Shown: piece after piece, positions 16,635 to 25,639 of the stretch
Layout of the letters: each line of letters opens with the position of its first letter
Position numbering within the stretch: position 1 is the stretch's first letter
Origin: UBA2357 sp046295975
GTDB taxonomy: Bacteria; Pseudomonadota; Gammaproteobacteria; Burkholderiales; Rhodocyclaceae
Reading direction: 5' to 3'
Assembly (NCBI GenBank): GCA_046295975.1
Contig: JBKBMG010000014.1
Span: forward strand, 1 to 64,000
DNA: 64,000 nucleotides
Translations under genes and position numbers: made by a program
The notes under the pieces: model-generated
Told to the model about the DNA's origin: nothing
Databases searched by the model: none
Seen by the model: the letters and a program-made list of their open reading frames with translations, nothing else

Positions 16635-16736
16635 CTTCGAACACTCCATCGGGACAGTGGGGCCGGAAACAGACCGTGCGCGTCGGGTGACGAGAGGGCG
16701 GTCCATTGCCTTCTTCGTATTGTTTCTAACCGTATA

Positions 16737-16746
16737 ACGTATACGA
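16737..16746. promoter_or_regulatory. GntR-type operator palindrome (site C)
   Basis: ACGTATACGA carries the CGTATACG core at 16738-16745, about 105 bases before the DctP start. A second half-site, CGTATA, is at 16731-16736. Confidence 0.68.
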
Positions 16747-16884
16747 TAATCCATCCGACAGCCTGAGCCTGTCAACCGCCAATTCCCTGATTTTCTTGCC
16801 TGTCTGCGACATCGTAGGTGTGTCCGCGACATACGCCTTCCCCGGCTGTACTCCAACCGGCACCGGCGTTGTCACCGAGACCGA

Positions 16885-17718
16885 TCAGGGACGGCTGCGA
16901 CCCACCTCGGCGCCATTCTCCTGCGCGTGTGCCCTGCCCACCCCCTGCGCACGAAACGCCGATGGCGACAGGCCCGTCAGCGCACGGAACTGACGGCTGA
17001 AGGCACTGTGATCGGCATAGCCGCAGCGCAAGGCGATCTCGGTCACCGGCAGCGCGGTCGCCAGCAAGCGCGAGGCGGCGTCAAGGCGGGCCTTGTGGAT
17101 CATCTGCCGCGGCGTGAGGCGGAAGATGCGCTTGCACAGGCGTTCCAGCTGGGCCACCGACAGGCCGGCAATCGCGGTGAGCTGCGCCAGGCTGATTGGC
17201 TCGGCGTAGTGCGCGCGGATGTGGGCATCGACCGCGGCGATGCGCTGAAACGCCGGATGGCGCAATTGCGGCGCCTGCAGATCGTGCGAGATGCCAGCCA
17301 TGCCGATCACCCGGTCATCACGGTCGCGCAGCGCCAGCTTGTGGGTGAGGCACCATCCCGGTTCGCGCCCGGGGTAGAGATGGAGTTCGAGTTGGTCGCG
17401 AATCTCGCAGCCCTCGGCGAGCACCTTGCGGTCCTGGGCAGTGTATTGCGGCCCGAAGCGCGCCGGAAAGACCTCCTCCGCGGTACGGCCAAGCAATGGC
17501 GCCACCGACTTGAAACCGCAGCGGCGTGCCAGCGTCGCGTTGGCAAGCACATAGCGGGCAGCCTCGTCCTTCACCACGAACACCACCTCGGGCATGGCAT
17601 CGAGCAGAGGCAGCAACTGCCGCAAACCGGCCAGCAGGCTGGCCAGATCGGCCGGGCGCTGTGCCACGTCCGGGGCCAGGCCGTTGGGTGTCAGCAAACT
17701 GCCGGGCAAGCCGATCAT
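16885..17718 (-). CDS. AraC-family regulator with an N-terminal PAS domain
   Basis: The 277-residue protein has a PAS-like domain at about 35-150 (PEVVFVVKDEAARYVLANATLARRCGF ... GMAGISHD pattern) and a C-terminal AraC double helix-turn-helix at about 180-265 (LAQLTAIAGLSVAQLERLCKRIF, then EIALRCGYADHSAFSRQFRALTGLSPSAFR). Its ATG at 17718 overlaps the stop of the dehydrogenase large-subunit gene by four bases, so it is made as the last gene of the catabolic operon. The long frame continuing upstream to 18300 is antiframe coding of that subunit. The PAS domain probably senses a pathway metabolite. Confidence 0.85.
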   Translation of the reverse strand: MIGLPGSLLTPNGLAPDVAQRPADLASLLAGLRQLLPLLDAMPEVVFVVKDEAARYVLANATLARRCGFKSVAPLLGRTAEEVFPARFGPQYTAQDRKVLAEGCEIRDQLELHLYPGREPGWCLTHKLALRDRDDRVIGMAGISHDLQAPQLRHPAFQRIAAVDAHIRAHYAEPISLAQLTAIAGLSVAQLERLCKRIFRLTPRQMIHKARLDAASRLLATALPVTEIALRCGYADHSAFSRQFRALTGLSPSAFRAQGVGRAHAQENGAEVGRSRP

Positions 17719-19052
17719 GCGCGATCGCCATCCGCTTGCGACGAAGAGGCCGATGCGCCATCGGCCATCCGCAACAAGGTCTCGGTCCGCACCGGAAACA
17801 ACGGAGGACGCGGCGGCGGCGGCGTCCAGCCGAACAGGAAGGCCGCCGCGGCACCGCACACCCGCCCTTGGCAAGCCCCCATGCCGCAACGGCTGGAAAG
17901 CTTGGCCTCGGTCCAGTCGCGACAACCGGCCAGCGCGGCGTGGGGCACGTCCTCGCACCGACACACCAGGGTGTCGGGTGCCGGCAGCGAACGCAGCACC
18001 GGCGTCAGCACGAAAGCGCGCGCCAAGGCCCTGGCAAAGCGGCGCCAGTGTGCCCGCTCCGCCTCCAGGGCGGCGGCACGCACGGCCTCGCCGATGGCGG
18101 CCAGTCCGGCGATTCGGCCTTCGACCAGCGCCAGTTCGCTTCCGCCGAAGCCGGTGCACTCGCCGGCGGCATGGATATCCGGCACGCTGGTCGCCTGCGC
18201 GCCATCCACCCACAACGCACCGTCGGCAATCCGGCAACCCAGCAGTTCGCCAAGCTGGGTGTTCGGCACCAACCCGAAACCACAGGCCAGGCGGTCGCAC
18301 GCCAGTTCGTTTATGCGATCGCCGCTGCGCACCCGCACCGCCTCAAGACGATCGTCGCCCAGCGCGGCAATCACGTGGCTGCCCGCGCGATAGACCGGCG
18401 TGAACAGACGCAGTGCCTGCACCACCTTGCGCGGCCAGCGCCACAAGCCGGTAGCGAACCTTGCCACTGCGGCATGGCTGGCCTGTTCTGCTACCCTCAG
18501 CACCCGCGCGCCGGCGGCACGCGCCGTGGCGGCGCTTGCCAGCAGCAAGGGTCCGCTGCCGGACACCACCAAGCGCTGGCCGGATACCGGCACCCCGCCC
18601 TTGATCAAGGCCTGTAGTCCGCCGGCGCCGGTGACGCCCGGTAGCGTCCAGCCAGGAAAGGGCAGGAACAGTTCGCGCGCGCCGGTGCATAGAATCAGCT
18701 TGCGCCAGCCGATCGAAACGCCACCATCGGCCGTCTCGACGATGAGGCTGTGCGGTGGACAGGCCGCCACCACGCGTGCGGAAGACAGCAATTCGACGTG
18801 CGCCAGGGCCTCTAGACGCTGGCGCAAGCGCCGCGCCGCCGCCGGCAGGCGCACACCGGGACCGTCGCGCCAGATCTGCCCACCGGGTCGGGGATTGTCG
18901 TCCAACACCAGCACGCGCGCGCCGCTTGTGGCCGCTTCTACCGCGGCGGCGAGCCCGGCCGGACCGGCGCCCACCACCAGCACCTCGCACTCGTATCGCA
19001 GCATCTGGCGCGCGCCGCCGTGCCCGAGTTGATGCAGGATCTCGGAGTTCAT
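17715..19052 (-). CDS. D-hydroxyproline dehydrogenase large FAD subunit (HcnB/OoxA-like)
   Basis: The 445-residue flavoprotein has a dinucleotide fold at about 19-50 (VLVVGAGPAGLAAAVEAA) and a second Rossmann region (VVSGSGPLLLASAATARAAGARVLRV). The C-terminal BFD-type cysteine cluster is near 375-425 (VCRCEDV ... SRCGMGACQGRVCG), which would bind [2Fe-2S]. This is the HcnB/nopaline-oxidase-A architecture used in heterotrimeric proline-type dehydrogenases (LhpBEF type). The start at 19052 has a GGAGG six bases upstream and follows the small [2Fe-2S] subunit gene by 16 bases. Confidence 0.82.
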   Translation of the reverse strand: MNSEILHQLGHGGARQMLRYECEVLVVGAGPAGLAAAVEAATSGARVLVLDDNPRPGGQIWRDGPGVRLPAAARRLRQRLEALAHVELLSSARVVAACPPHSLIVETADGGVSIGWRKLILCTGARELFLPFPGWTLPGVTGAGGLQALIKGGVPVSGQRLVVSGSGPLLLASAATARAAGARVLRVAEQASHAAVARFATGLWRWPRKVVQALRLFTPVYRAGSHVIAALGDDRLEAVRVRSGDRINELACDRLACGFGLVPNTQLGELLGCRIADGALWVDGAQATSVPDIHAAGECTGFGGSELALVEGRIAGLAAIGEAVRAAALEAERAHWRRFARALARAFVLTPVLRSLPAPDTLVCRCEDVPHAALAGCRDWTEAKLSSRCGMGACQGRVCGAAAAFLFGWTPPPPRPPLFPVRTETLLRMADGASASSSQADGDRA

Positions 19053-19068
19053 CGCCTGCCTCCGTTCA

Positions 19069-19368
19069 TCACCCGCCCTTGCCGGACGGGCGCATGGGGA
19101 CCAAGGGCGCCACGTCGGTCGTAGATGACGCCAGTAGCGGAACGACGATCCGCATGCCATCGCGCACCAGCGTCTGGCAGGCGAGTTGGCGGCGGCCGTC
19201 TATGCCCACCCGGCACTCCTGGCACACACCCATCCCGCACAACGGCGCCCGCGGCGCGCCGCGTTCCGACAGGCGGGTGTGGTGGTGTCCCAGGGTCGCC
19301 AGCGCGGCCGCCACGGTCACGCCCGCCGGCACGCGGGCGGCGGTGCCGTTTATGAGAAGTTCAACCAT
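19069..19368 (-). CDS. [2Fe-2S] small subunit of D-hydroxyproline dehydrogenase (HcnA-like)
   Basis: The 99-residue protein of the HcnA/sarcosine-oxidase-alpha N-terminal type has the four cluster cysteines in LCGMGVCQECRV and LACQT (C-x4-C-x2-C-xn-C). The ATG at 19368 follows a GAGGG; an in-frame GTG further upstream is less likely. It sits between the DadA-like and large subunits in a single operon, consistent with one alpha-beta-gamma enzyme passing electrons to the respiratory chain. Confidence 0.85.
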   Translation of the reverse strand: MVELLINGTAARVPAGVTVAAALATLGHHHTRLSERGAPRAPLCGMGVCQECRVGIDGRRQLACQTLVRDGMRIVVPLLASSTTDVAPLVPMRPSGKGG

Positions 19369-19407
19369 GATGGCCCTCAAGCGTGCGAATCTCACAAGCC
19401 TGCGTTT

Positions 19408-20583
19408 TCACGATTCCCCCATCCACCGGCCAAGCTGTTGCCGCGCCATGCGGCCAACGGGTTCATCGACCACCCCCGGAAAACGTTCTGGCGCATACGG
19501 CAGCGACGGGATCGGTGGCGGCTCGTCGAAGATCGCTGCCATCAACAATTCGGCGGTGGCCGGCGCGGCGGTCACGCCCAGCCCCTCATGCCCGACCGCC
19601 AGCCACAGGCCGTTGCGGCCGGGGTGGCGGCCGATCAGCGGCAAGCTGTCGGGGCTGGCGGCGCGCAGGCCGGTCCAGCAACGAATGATGTTGAGTTCGG
19701 CCAGCACCGGCAGAAAGCTGCTCGCGTGGGCAAGCATGCGGGCCAGTACCGGCCCGTCCACCGCCAGATCGCGGCTGCCGAACTGGCGCGACGTACCAAT
19801 GAACAACTGGCCGGTGGGGCGCGGCTGGACGTTGAACGCCACCGAAGGCCCATCGCTTTGATGGACGCTGCTCAGATACCCGAGTTCGGTCACGGTATGG
19901 GTGAGCAGGCCGGGGTAACGGTCGGTGATCGCGAGGTGGCCTTTCTTGGGTTGAATCGGCAGTTCCGGACACAAGCTGGCCGCCTCGATGCCGTTTGCCA
20001 GCACGACGATGCCCGCAGCCAGGCGTTCGCCATCCGCCAGCACTACCCCGCGGCCGTCGATTTCGACCACCCGGGCAATCCGTTCGGTGAGCCGCCGCGG
20101 GTGGCGGCCCAGCAGCCAGCGCACTACGTTGGGGGGATACACGATGCCGTCCCCGGACAAACTCAGCGCCCCCGCCAGGCCCGGCCGCAACGCCGGTTCG
20201 GCCTCCGCCAGTGCCCGCGCATCGAGCATCTCGGCGGCTTCGCCCAGGGCTTGCAGACGCGCACATTTGGCTTCGGCAGCGGCCAGTTCGGCGTCGTTCG
20301 CCGCGACCCACAAGGTGCCATTGCCACGAAAGGCGCAGTCGCCATCGAGCTCCGCGGACCACTCGCGCCAGCGCGCGATGGAATGACGGGTCAAGGCAAG
20401 CTCGGCGTCGTTGTCGTCTAGCGTCACCAGGTGCCCCATCCCGGCGGCGGTGGCACCGCCCAGCCGGGCGTCGAGCACCAGCACGGACAGCGCACGGCGG
20501 GCCAGGGCTTCGGCACATGCCGCGCCGACAATGCCGCCACCGACCACAATGGCGTCATAGCCGTGCGCGCCGATCGTGGTCAT
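19408..20583 (-). CDS. lhpB: D-hydroxyproline dehydrogenase catalytic FAD subunit (DadA-like)
   Basis: The 391-residue D-amino-acid-oxidase-type flavoprotein has the N-terminal nucleotide-binding motif VVGGGIVGAACAEALARR (residues 13-30). The C-terminal GLWLAVGHEGLGVTAAPATAEL is the family's flavin and substrate-carboxylate region. It would oxidise cis-4-hydroxy-D-proline to delta1-pyrroline-4-hydroxy-2-carboxylate. Its start overlaps the stop of the epimerase gene by four bases. The symbol is given by analogy with pseudomonads. Confidence 0.82.
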   Translation of the reverse strand: MTTIGAHGYDAIVVGGGIVGAACAEALARRALSVLVLDARLGGATAAGMGHLVTLDDNDAELALTRHSIARWREWSAELDGDCAFRGNGTLWVAANDAELAAAEAKCARLQALGEAAEMLDARALAEAEPALRPGLAGALSLSGDGIVYPPNVVRWLLGRHPRRLTERIARVVEIDGRGVVLADGERLAAGIVVLANGIEAASLCPELPIQPKKGHLAITDRYPGLLTHTVTELGYLSSVHQSDGPSVAFNVQPRPTGQLFIGTSRQFGSRDLAVDGPVLARMLAHASSFLPVLAELNIIRCWTGLRAASPDSLPLIGRHPGRNGLWLAVGHEGLGVTAAPATAELLMAAIFDEPPPIPSLPYAPERFPGVVDEPVGRMARQQLGRWMGES

Positions 20584-21521
20584 GCCCCTATCCCCCAGGC
20601 GAAGGGGTCGTCGTCCTCGATCAGCAAGGTCGCCTCGGCGCTCACATGGGCACGTCCGCGCAGCGTCGGCACGATAGTTCCACCCGGGGCACCCAGCCAG
20701 CTATAGCTCGCCTGGAACTCGCTGCCGATCACGCTCGCCTGGCGCCAGATCGCACCGGGCGCAAGCTTGCCGTCGGCCGCCAGGCAGGCCAGCTTGGCAC
20801 TGGTGCCGGTACCGCAGGGCGAACGGTCGTAAGCCTTGCCGGGGCATAGCACGAAGTTGCGGCTGTCAGCCCGCTCGTCGTCGGCGAACAGTTCGATATG
20901 GTCGATCTCGCCACCGTCCGCCCCCACGATGCCATGCTCGGACAACGCCCGGCGCACCGCCCATGCGTAGGCGGTCAGCGCATCGATGTTGTCCGCCGCC
21001 ACGCGCTGCCCATGGTCGGAAATGAGGAAGAACCAGTTGCCGCCCCAGGCGACGTCGCCTTCCACCTCGCCAAACCCCGGCACCGCCACCCTCACCCCAC
21101 TGCGATGCCGGTAGGCCGGTACATTGCGCACGCTCACCGAGCGGTCCTCGTGCAGCGTCGCCTCCACCGGCCCGACCGGCGTCTCGATCAGATGCACGCC
21201 CGCGCCGATCCGCCCGAGGTAGGCCAGCGACACCACCAGTCCGATCGTGCCGTGGCCACACATGCCCAGGTAGCCAGTGTTGTTGAAGAAGATCACACCG
21301 GCACAGGCACGGGGATCGACGGGTTCGCACAACAGGGCTCCCACCAGCACGTCGTTGCCCCGCGGCTCCAGCATGCAGGCCGTGCGCCAGGCGTCGTGCT
21401 CGCGTGCAAGCACCGCCCGGCGTGCCGCCATGTCCCCCCCGCCAAGCTCGGGGAAGCCCGACAGCACCAGGCGCGTGGGCTCACCGCCGGTATGGGAGTC
21501 AAGAATCCGGATCGTCTTCAT
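20580..21521 (-). CDS. lhpA: 4-hydroxyproline 2-epimerase (proline racemase family)
   Basis: The 313-residue protein has both catalytic cysteines at the canonical positions: C88 in MCGHGTIG and C236 in DRSPCGTGTSAK. Family members with Cys/Cys are 4-hydroxyproline epimerases or proline racemases; dehydratases replace one cysteine with Thr or Ser. It converts trans-4-hydroxy-L-proline to cis-4-hydroxy-D-proline, the first pathway step, feeding the dehydrogenase encoded immediately downstream. No operator copy is visible in the 203 bases before it, so it may be read through from the GntR gene. Confidence 0.92.
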   Translation of the reverse strand: MKTIRILDSHTGGEPTRLVLSGFPELGGGDMAARRAVLAREHDAWRTACMLEPRGNDVLVGALLCEPVDPRACAGVIFFNNTGYLGMCGHGTIGLVVSLAYLGRIGAGVHLIETPVGPVEATLHEDRSVSVRNVPAYRHRSGVRVAVPGFGEVEGDVAWGGNWFFLISDHGQRVAADNIDALTAYAWAVRRALSEHGIVGADGGEIDHIELFADDERADSRNFVLCPGKAYDRSPCGTGTSAKLACLAADGKLAPGAIWRQASVIGSEFQASYSWLGAPGGTIVPTLRGRAHVSAEATLLIEDDDPFAWGIGA

Positions 21522-21724
21522 CCACTACCCCAACATGTCCTGGATATCCTCCAGATTAGGGCAAAACCCCCCGCCGCGCTCGCCCGTAAAGCGTCCGCTG
21601 GATGACGAAATCGGCACAATCAAGCGCCAGGGGGAGCGGGGGAGCGGGCTGTGGAACAGGCGTTCCTGCCGCTGCAAGAACGCGGCGGGTGTGTTCCGGC
21701 GACTTTGGCAGGCTAGGCGGCCGC

Positions 21725-22423
21725 TCAGCCCGGTCCTGACTTGGGCAGGTGGGCGTAGAGCGACTGACACACGCCGTTGATGTGTTCCTCGATCAGGCGG
21801 GCAGCCAGGGCCACATCGCGCCTGCGACAGGCCTCGACAATGGCGCGATGCTCGCGGTCGGCGCGGGCCTTGCCTTCCGACAGGGTCAACTGCATGCGCA
21901 GATAGCGTTCCAGCTTGTCATGGATGGAGCGGATCAGGCCGAGCAGGAAGGGGCGTCGGGCGGCCTCGTAGAGACAGGCGTGCAAGGACCAGTTGAGTTC
22001 AGACCAGTGGCCGACATCGTCATCCACCAGAAAGGCGTCGCAGATGGCTTCCGCGCGCGCGAAATCGGCCTCTGTCATGTTGGGTACCGCCAGCGAAATC
22101 GCCTTGACCTCCAGCAGCACCCGGACTTCGAACATCTGCGCCAACTCCGGCTCGGAAATGCGCGTGACCACCGCCCCCTTGTTGCGCTTGAATTCCACCA
22201 GACCCTCGGCCTCCAGGCGCTTCAAGGCCTCGCGCACCGGGATCTTGCTGACGTTGAACAACTTTGCCACATCGTCCTGGCGGACCGGCTCGCCCTCGGC
22301 AAGGGCGCCGGAAATGATGGCGCTGCGCAGTTGTTTGGCGATGACCTCGGAGGCGGCCGGCACGATGCCCAGATCGGGCGGCTCCAATTTTGACAGTGGC
22401 ATGAATTCGACCTTGGGTGGCAC
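21725..22423 (-). CDS. GntR/FCD-family transcriptional regulator of hydroxyproline catabolism
   Basis: The 232-residue protein has an N-terminal winged helix (about 23-90, with DDVAKLFNVSKIPVREALKRLEAEGLV) and an all-helical FCD ligand domain (about 95-222). The FCD metal-site residues appear in order: D/E in the second helix and histidines in SLHACLYEAA, DREHRAIVEACRRRD and EEHINGV. FCD regulators often bind acids through a metal centre. The start may be GTG at 22423 or ATG at 22402. An operator-like palindrome at 22475 suggests autoregulation. Confidence 0.85.
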   Translation of the reverse strand: MPPKVEFMPLSKLEPPDLGIVPAASEVIAKQLRSAIISGALAEGEPVRQDDVAKLFNVSKIPVREALKRLEAEGLVEFKRNKGAVVTRISEPELAQMFEVRVLLEVKAISLAVPNMTEADFARAEAICDAFLVDDDVGHWSELNWSLHACLYEAARRPFLLGLIRSIHDKLERYLRMQLTLSEGKARADREHRAIVEACRRRDVALAARLIEEHINGVCQSLYAHLPKSGPG

Positions 22424-22474
22424 TTATTGCGACGATACGTCGTGGCAGGCAGTTTATACGCACGCCATCCGGAA

Positions 22475-22484
22475 TCGTATATGG
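22475..22484. promoter_or_regulatory. GntR-type operator, degenerate copy (site D)
   Basis: TCGTATATGG shares seven consecutive bases (TCGTATA) with sites A and B and lies about 55 bases upstream of the GntR start. A second related palindrome, CGATACGTCG, sits at 22433-22442, nearly touching the gene. Confidence 0.5.
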
Positions 22485-22640
22485 TCAGCTGCAAAAACCA
22501 CTGTCAGCGATCGACGCGCGAACCGGGCGACACCCCGGCAGCGGAACATATCAGCGGACCGACCACTGCCGTTGGCCTACGGACAATGGGCACCTTCAAC
22601 CGATCCGGTTCGCGACGGTCCGCACCCAACGCTGCCGACC

Positions 22641-24182
22641 TCAACGTCCCACCGGCAGGCGCTTCAGCAGACGCCCGGTGCTCTTGAGCTGACGCCACAG
22701 CAGCGACCAATCCTGCTCGCGCCGCCTGGCCTCCAGGCAGCGCAACAGGCGCGCGCGGCGCGCGCCGTCCTCGGCCGCGAGCATGGCCGCCCACAAGGTG
22801 TCGGACACGTTGTAGTCACGGCCTTCGGCAAGACACACCGGCACCACCGCCGCCACGTCCACCGCCAGATCCCCGGCCAGCGCCTCAACCGCCGCACGGA
22901 TGTTGCGCGCCTTGGGATCATCGCCGTGTGCCAGATCATAAGGCGGCGACCAGCTCGCCGCCGGGCGCAACTGGTCGATGTGGCTGGCCACCACCACCAG
23001 CGGCGCCGGCCGCCGGTCGGTCCGACTGGCCTGCCAGGTGCGCACTGCGTCGAGGGTGGCGCGCTCGTCGCTGCGGTCCGGCCGGTTCACCGCACTCACC
23101 CACAGCAGCAGATCCACCGAGGCCAGGGTTTTCAGCACGGCCTCGCGGTCGAAACCGGCCGAATCCAGCCCGGGCGTGTCGAGCACCAACGCGCGCGTGA
23201 AGCCATCGCGTTCCAGCACATGGGCGGTGACCTCGCGAGTGGAGTGCAAGACATCGGTGGCCGCCGTCAGACGGCCGAACAAGGCGTTGATGAGACTGGA
23301 CTTGCCGGCGTTGGTCCGTCCCATCACCGCGATACGCAACGGCTCCTCGCTCGCCGCTGCGACATCCTGCGCCTCCGCCTGCGATAGATCCGCGCGTGAA
23401 TCGCGGGTCAGCGCCTCGGCCGGGGCATCTTCATCCAGGGGCAGGCGGCCGCTGTAGAGTTCGATCGCATAGCGGCCGACGCGGCGCACGTAGGCGCGCA
23501 GCAGCCAACGCTGCAATTCCTCGCGGGCAAGACCGAAGCTGCGGCCAACAAGGTGGCGCTTGACCTCTCCGATCACCGCATCCAGCGGGTTGATCACCAC
23601 CCGACCGGCGCGATAGACGTCGAACACCCGCTCGGCACTGTCCTTCCAGCGCTGGGCGCGGGTCAGATCGCCGACCGTCAGGCGGTGGCTGAACGGCACG
23701 TGGTCCACGATGTCGGCACGCAAGTCGCGCGCCGCACGCTCCACGATCATCAAGGTGTGCGGCAGGGTGAGTTCGAGCAAGGGCTGCGAGACCTCCGGGT
23801 GGTAGCGCCGGGCGACCGTCTCCAGCGTGCGCCGCCCCAGCCGGATCGCGCTGTCCGGCTCGGTAAGCGGCCAGGCATCGGGGTCGAGCTCGTCCACCAT
23901 TGCTTCCACATCGGCCCACGCAGCCTCCGCACTCGGCGGCCAGTCGGGATCGGGCGCAGCATCGCTGTCGGCAAGCAGCGGTCGGCGGCGGCGCTTGAGC
24001 AGGAGTTGCAGGCCGAAGCCCGCCAACGCCGCGATGCCCAGTCCGGCCAGCCACACGAAGCGCTGCTCGGCCTGCCACAACCACAGCACGCCGAGCGCGA
24101 ATACCGCCACCATCGGCGTTGCGAGCAGGCCGAGCGCGAGCAGGTGCAGCTTGTCCAGCCCGCGCAGTCCCTGCTTCACCAT
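22641..24182 (-). CDS. membrane-anchored GTPase of the Era/YcjX-like group (second of a pair)
   Basis: The 513-residue protein has two N-terminal membrane helices (about 12-34 and 42-60), a long helical middle (80-275) and a C-terminal G domain. G1 is GRTNAGKSS at 288-296 and G3 is LDTPGLDSAG. The usual NKxD appears as S-H-I-D in VVASHIDQL, which is a departure. It overlaps the preceding GTPase gene by 7 bases, so the two products are probably made in fixed ratio. The composition and topology suggest a membrane-remodelling or scaffold GTPase; no substrate can be read. Confidence 0.75.
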   Translation of the reverse strand: MVKQGLRGLDKLHLLALGLLATPMVAVFALGVLWLWQAEQRFVWLAGLGIAALAGFGLQLLLKRRRRPLLADSDAAPDPDWPPSAEAAWADVEAMVDELDPDAWPLTEPDSAIRLGRRTLETVARRYHPEVSQPLLELTLPHTLMIVERAARDLRADIVDHVPFSHRLTVGDLTRAQRWKDSAERVFDVYRAGRVVINPLDAVIGEVKRHLVGRSFGLAREELQRWLLRAYVRRVGRYAIELYSGRLPLDEDAPAEALTRDSRADLSQAEAQDVAAASEEPLRIAVMGRTNAGKSSLINALFGRLTAATDVLHSTREVTAHVLERDGFTRALVLDTPGLDSAGFDREAVLKTLASVDLLLWVSAVNRPDRSDERATLDAVRTWQASRTDRRPAPLVVVASHIDQLRPAASWSPPYDLAHGDDPKARNIRAAVEALAGDLAVDVAAVVPVCLAEGRDYNVSDTLWAAMLAAEDGARRARLLRCLEARRREQDWSLLWRQLKSTGRLLKRLPVGR

Positions 24183-25639
24183 GGCGTTCCGCCGTCCTTG
24201 TTCCCGCCGGGGGCAGCCGGCGGTTGGGTCGGATGGTCACGGCCGTCGCCACCACGCCGCGGCTCCGCCGCCGATGAACCTGCCTGCGTCGCGAGCAGGC
24301 GGCGGCCGGCGCCCAAGGCCTCGGCATAGATTTCACGTACCTTCTCGCCATCGACCTCCGCACCGCTGTGCCGCGCGCCGAGGAAATACACCGCGGCCTT
24401 GCCCAGTGCGTAAGTGGCGGCGCCGCTGGTGCTCGCCCCCCACACCGCGCCAACGGTCTGGCCCCAGCCAGGTATCAGTTTTGCCACAGACCGACCAAGC
24501 ATGCGGCCGACCAGCCCGGTGGCCACGCCGGCCCCGAGCAGACCGACAAATTCACTGACCATGCGGCCGTCCCAGCGCTGCCCGTGCAGGCGGGCGATGG
24601 CATGCAGAAGCTTGGCCTGCACCGCCGACACCGCCACCAGGTCGATCACGGGCAGCGCACCCAAGCCGGCTGCCGCAAGGGTGTGACCGACGATGTGGGG
24701 ATGGGCGGCGCGGGCATAGACGTCGCGTACTCGCGCATCGTCCAGCAACTGGCGCCGCAGATCGAGCGAGGAGGCCACCTCGATCGCCTGCCACAAGGCG
24801 TCGCGACCATAGTCGTCCGGCACATAACCGTCTTCTGGCAGGGTGAGATCCACCGCCACCCAACGCACCGGCGCGGCGCCGGGCAATCGGCCCACCAGGT
24901 CGCGCTGTGCCAACAACGCCCTGGCCAGATCGGCCGGAAGACCGATTGCATCGCCGTGCTCATCAAAGGGGTAGGGCTGCACATGCCCGGCCCCGGGCGG
25001 ATAGCGTTCGTGCAGACCGGTCTGGGCGATCACCAGCGGCCAGTCGGGGTGGCGCTCGCGCACCGTGCGCAGCAAGCCGGCGACCGCCTCCTGACGCGGA
25101 TCGGCGACCTTCATCACGGCCAGCAACAAATGCGCGCGGGCTTCGCAGTAGGCGATGTCCTCACCCGGATCGTAGTCGACCTCGCCCAGGCCGCGGGTGT
25201 CGAGAAAGCGTACTACCGGCATCTCCGCCGGGAAGTCGTACAACTGCGCACTACGCGTGCAGGGCTGGAAGCCATTGCCGATCTCGGCGCGCTCGCTGCC
25301 GGTCAGCGCGCGGATGATGGAGGTCTTGCCCGCCTGGGTCTTGCCAATCAGCCACACTACCGGCACCGGCATGCGGGCGCGCGCTTCGCGCAGCGACGCA
25401 GCCAGCGCAGCTTCGTCCACCTGCGGCCGCAACACGGCCTCGCGCAACCGTCGGTAATGATCCTGCCAGGCCTCCCAGTCGAGCCGGTTCAGGCCGGTCC
25501 GGCGCAGCCAGGTCTCGCGCCAGCCGGGCCCGGCCACCGTATCCTCCTGCGTCCCGCCATCACCCCCCGCCGCAGCTTGATCGGGTTTGCGTGGCAAGCC
25601 GTCCTGCAAGCGACGGGGATCGAGTGGATCGTCGTTCAT
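24176..25639 (-). CDS. GTPase with C-terminal DUF697 membrane domain (first of a pair)
   Basis: The 487-residue protein has G1 GKTQAGKTS at 99-107 and G3 LDTRGLGE near 157, and lacks a recognisable NKxD; IAQTGLHE occupies the expected place. Residues about 300-440 form a glycine/alanine-rich DUF697-type domain with amphipathic or membrane helices (HTLAAAGLGALPVIDLVAVSA, GLLGAGVATGLVG). The N-terminal 35 and C-terminal 40 residues are low-complexity and polar. It overlaps the kinase gene by four bases upstream and the second GTPase gene by seven downstream, so the three are a single expression unit. Confidence 0.78.
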   Translation of the reverse strand: MNDDPLDPRRLQDGLPRKPDQAAAGGDGGTQEDTVAGPGWRETWLRRTGLNRLDWEAWQDHYRRLREAVLRPQVDEAALAASLREARARMPVPVVWLIGKTQAGKTSIIRALTGSERAEIGNGFQPCTRSAQLYDFPAEMPVVRFLDTRGLGEVDYDPGEDIAYCEARAHLLLAVMKVADPRQEAVAGLLRTVRERHPDWPLVIAQTGLHERYPPGAGHVQPYPFDEHGDAIGLPADLARALLAQRDLVGRLPGAAPVRWVAVDLTLPEDGYVPDDYGRDALWQAIEVASSLDLRRQLLDDARVRDVYARAAHPHIVGHTLAAAGLGALPVIDLVAVSAVQAKLLHAIARLHGQRWDGRMVSEFVGLLGAGVATGLVGRMLGRSVAKLIPGWGQTVGAVWGASTSGAATYALGKAAVYFLGARHSGAEVDGEKVREIYAEALGAGRRLLATQAGSSAAEPRRGGDGRDHPTQPPAAPGGNKDGGTPW

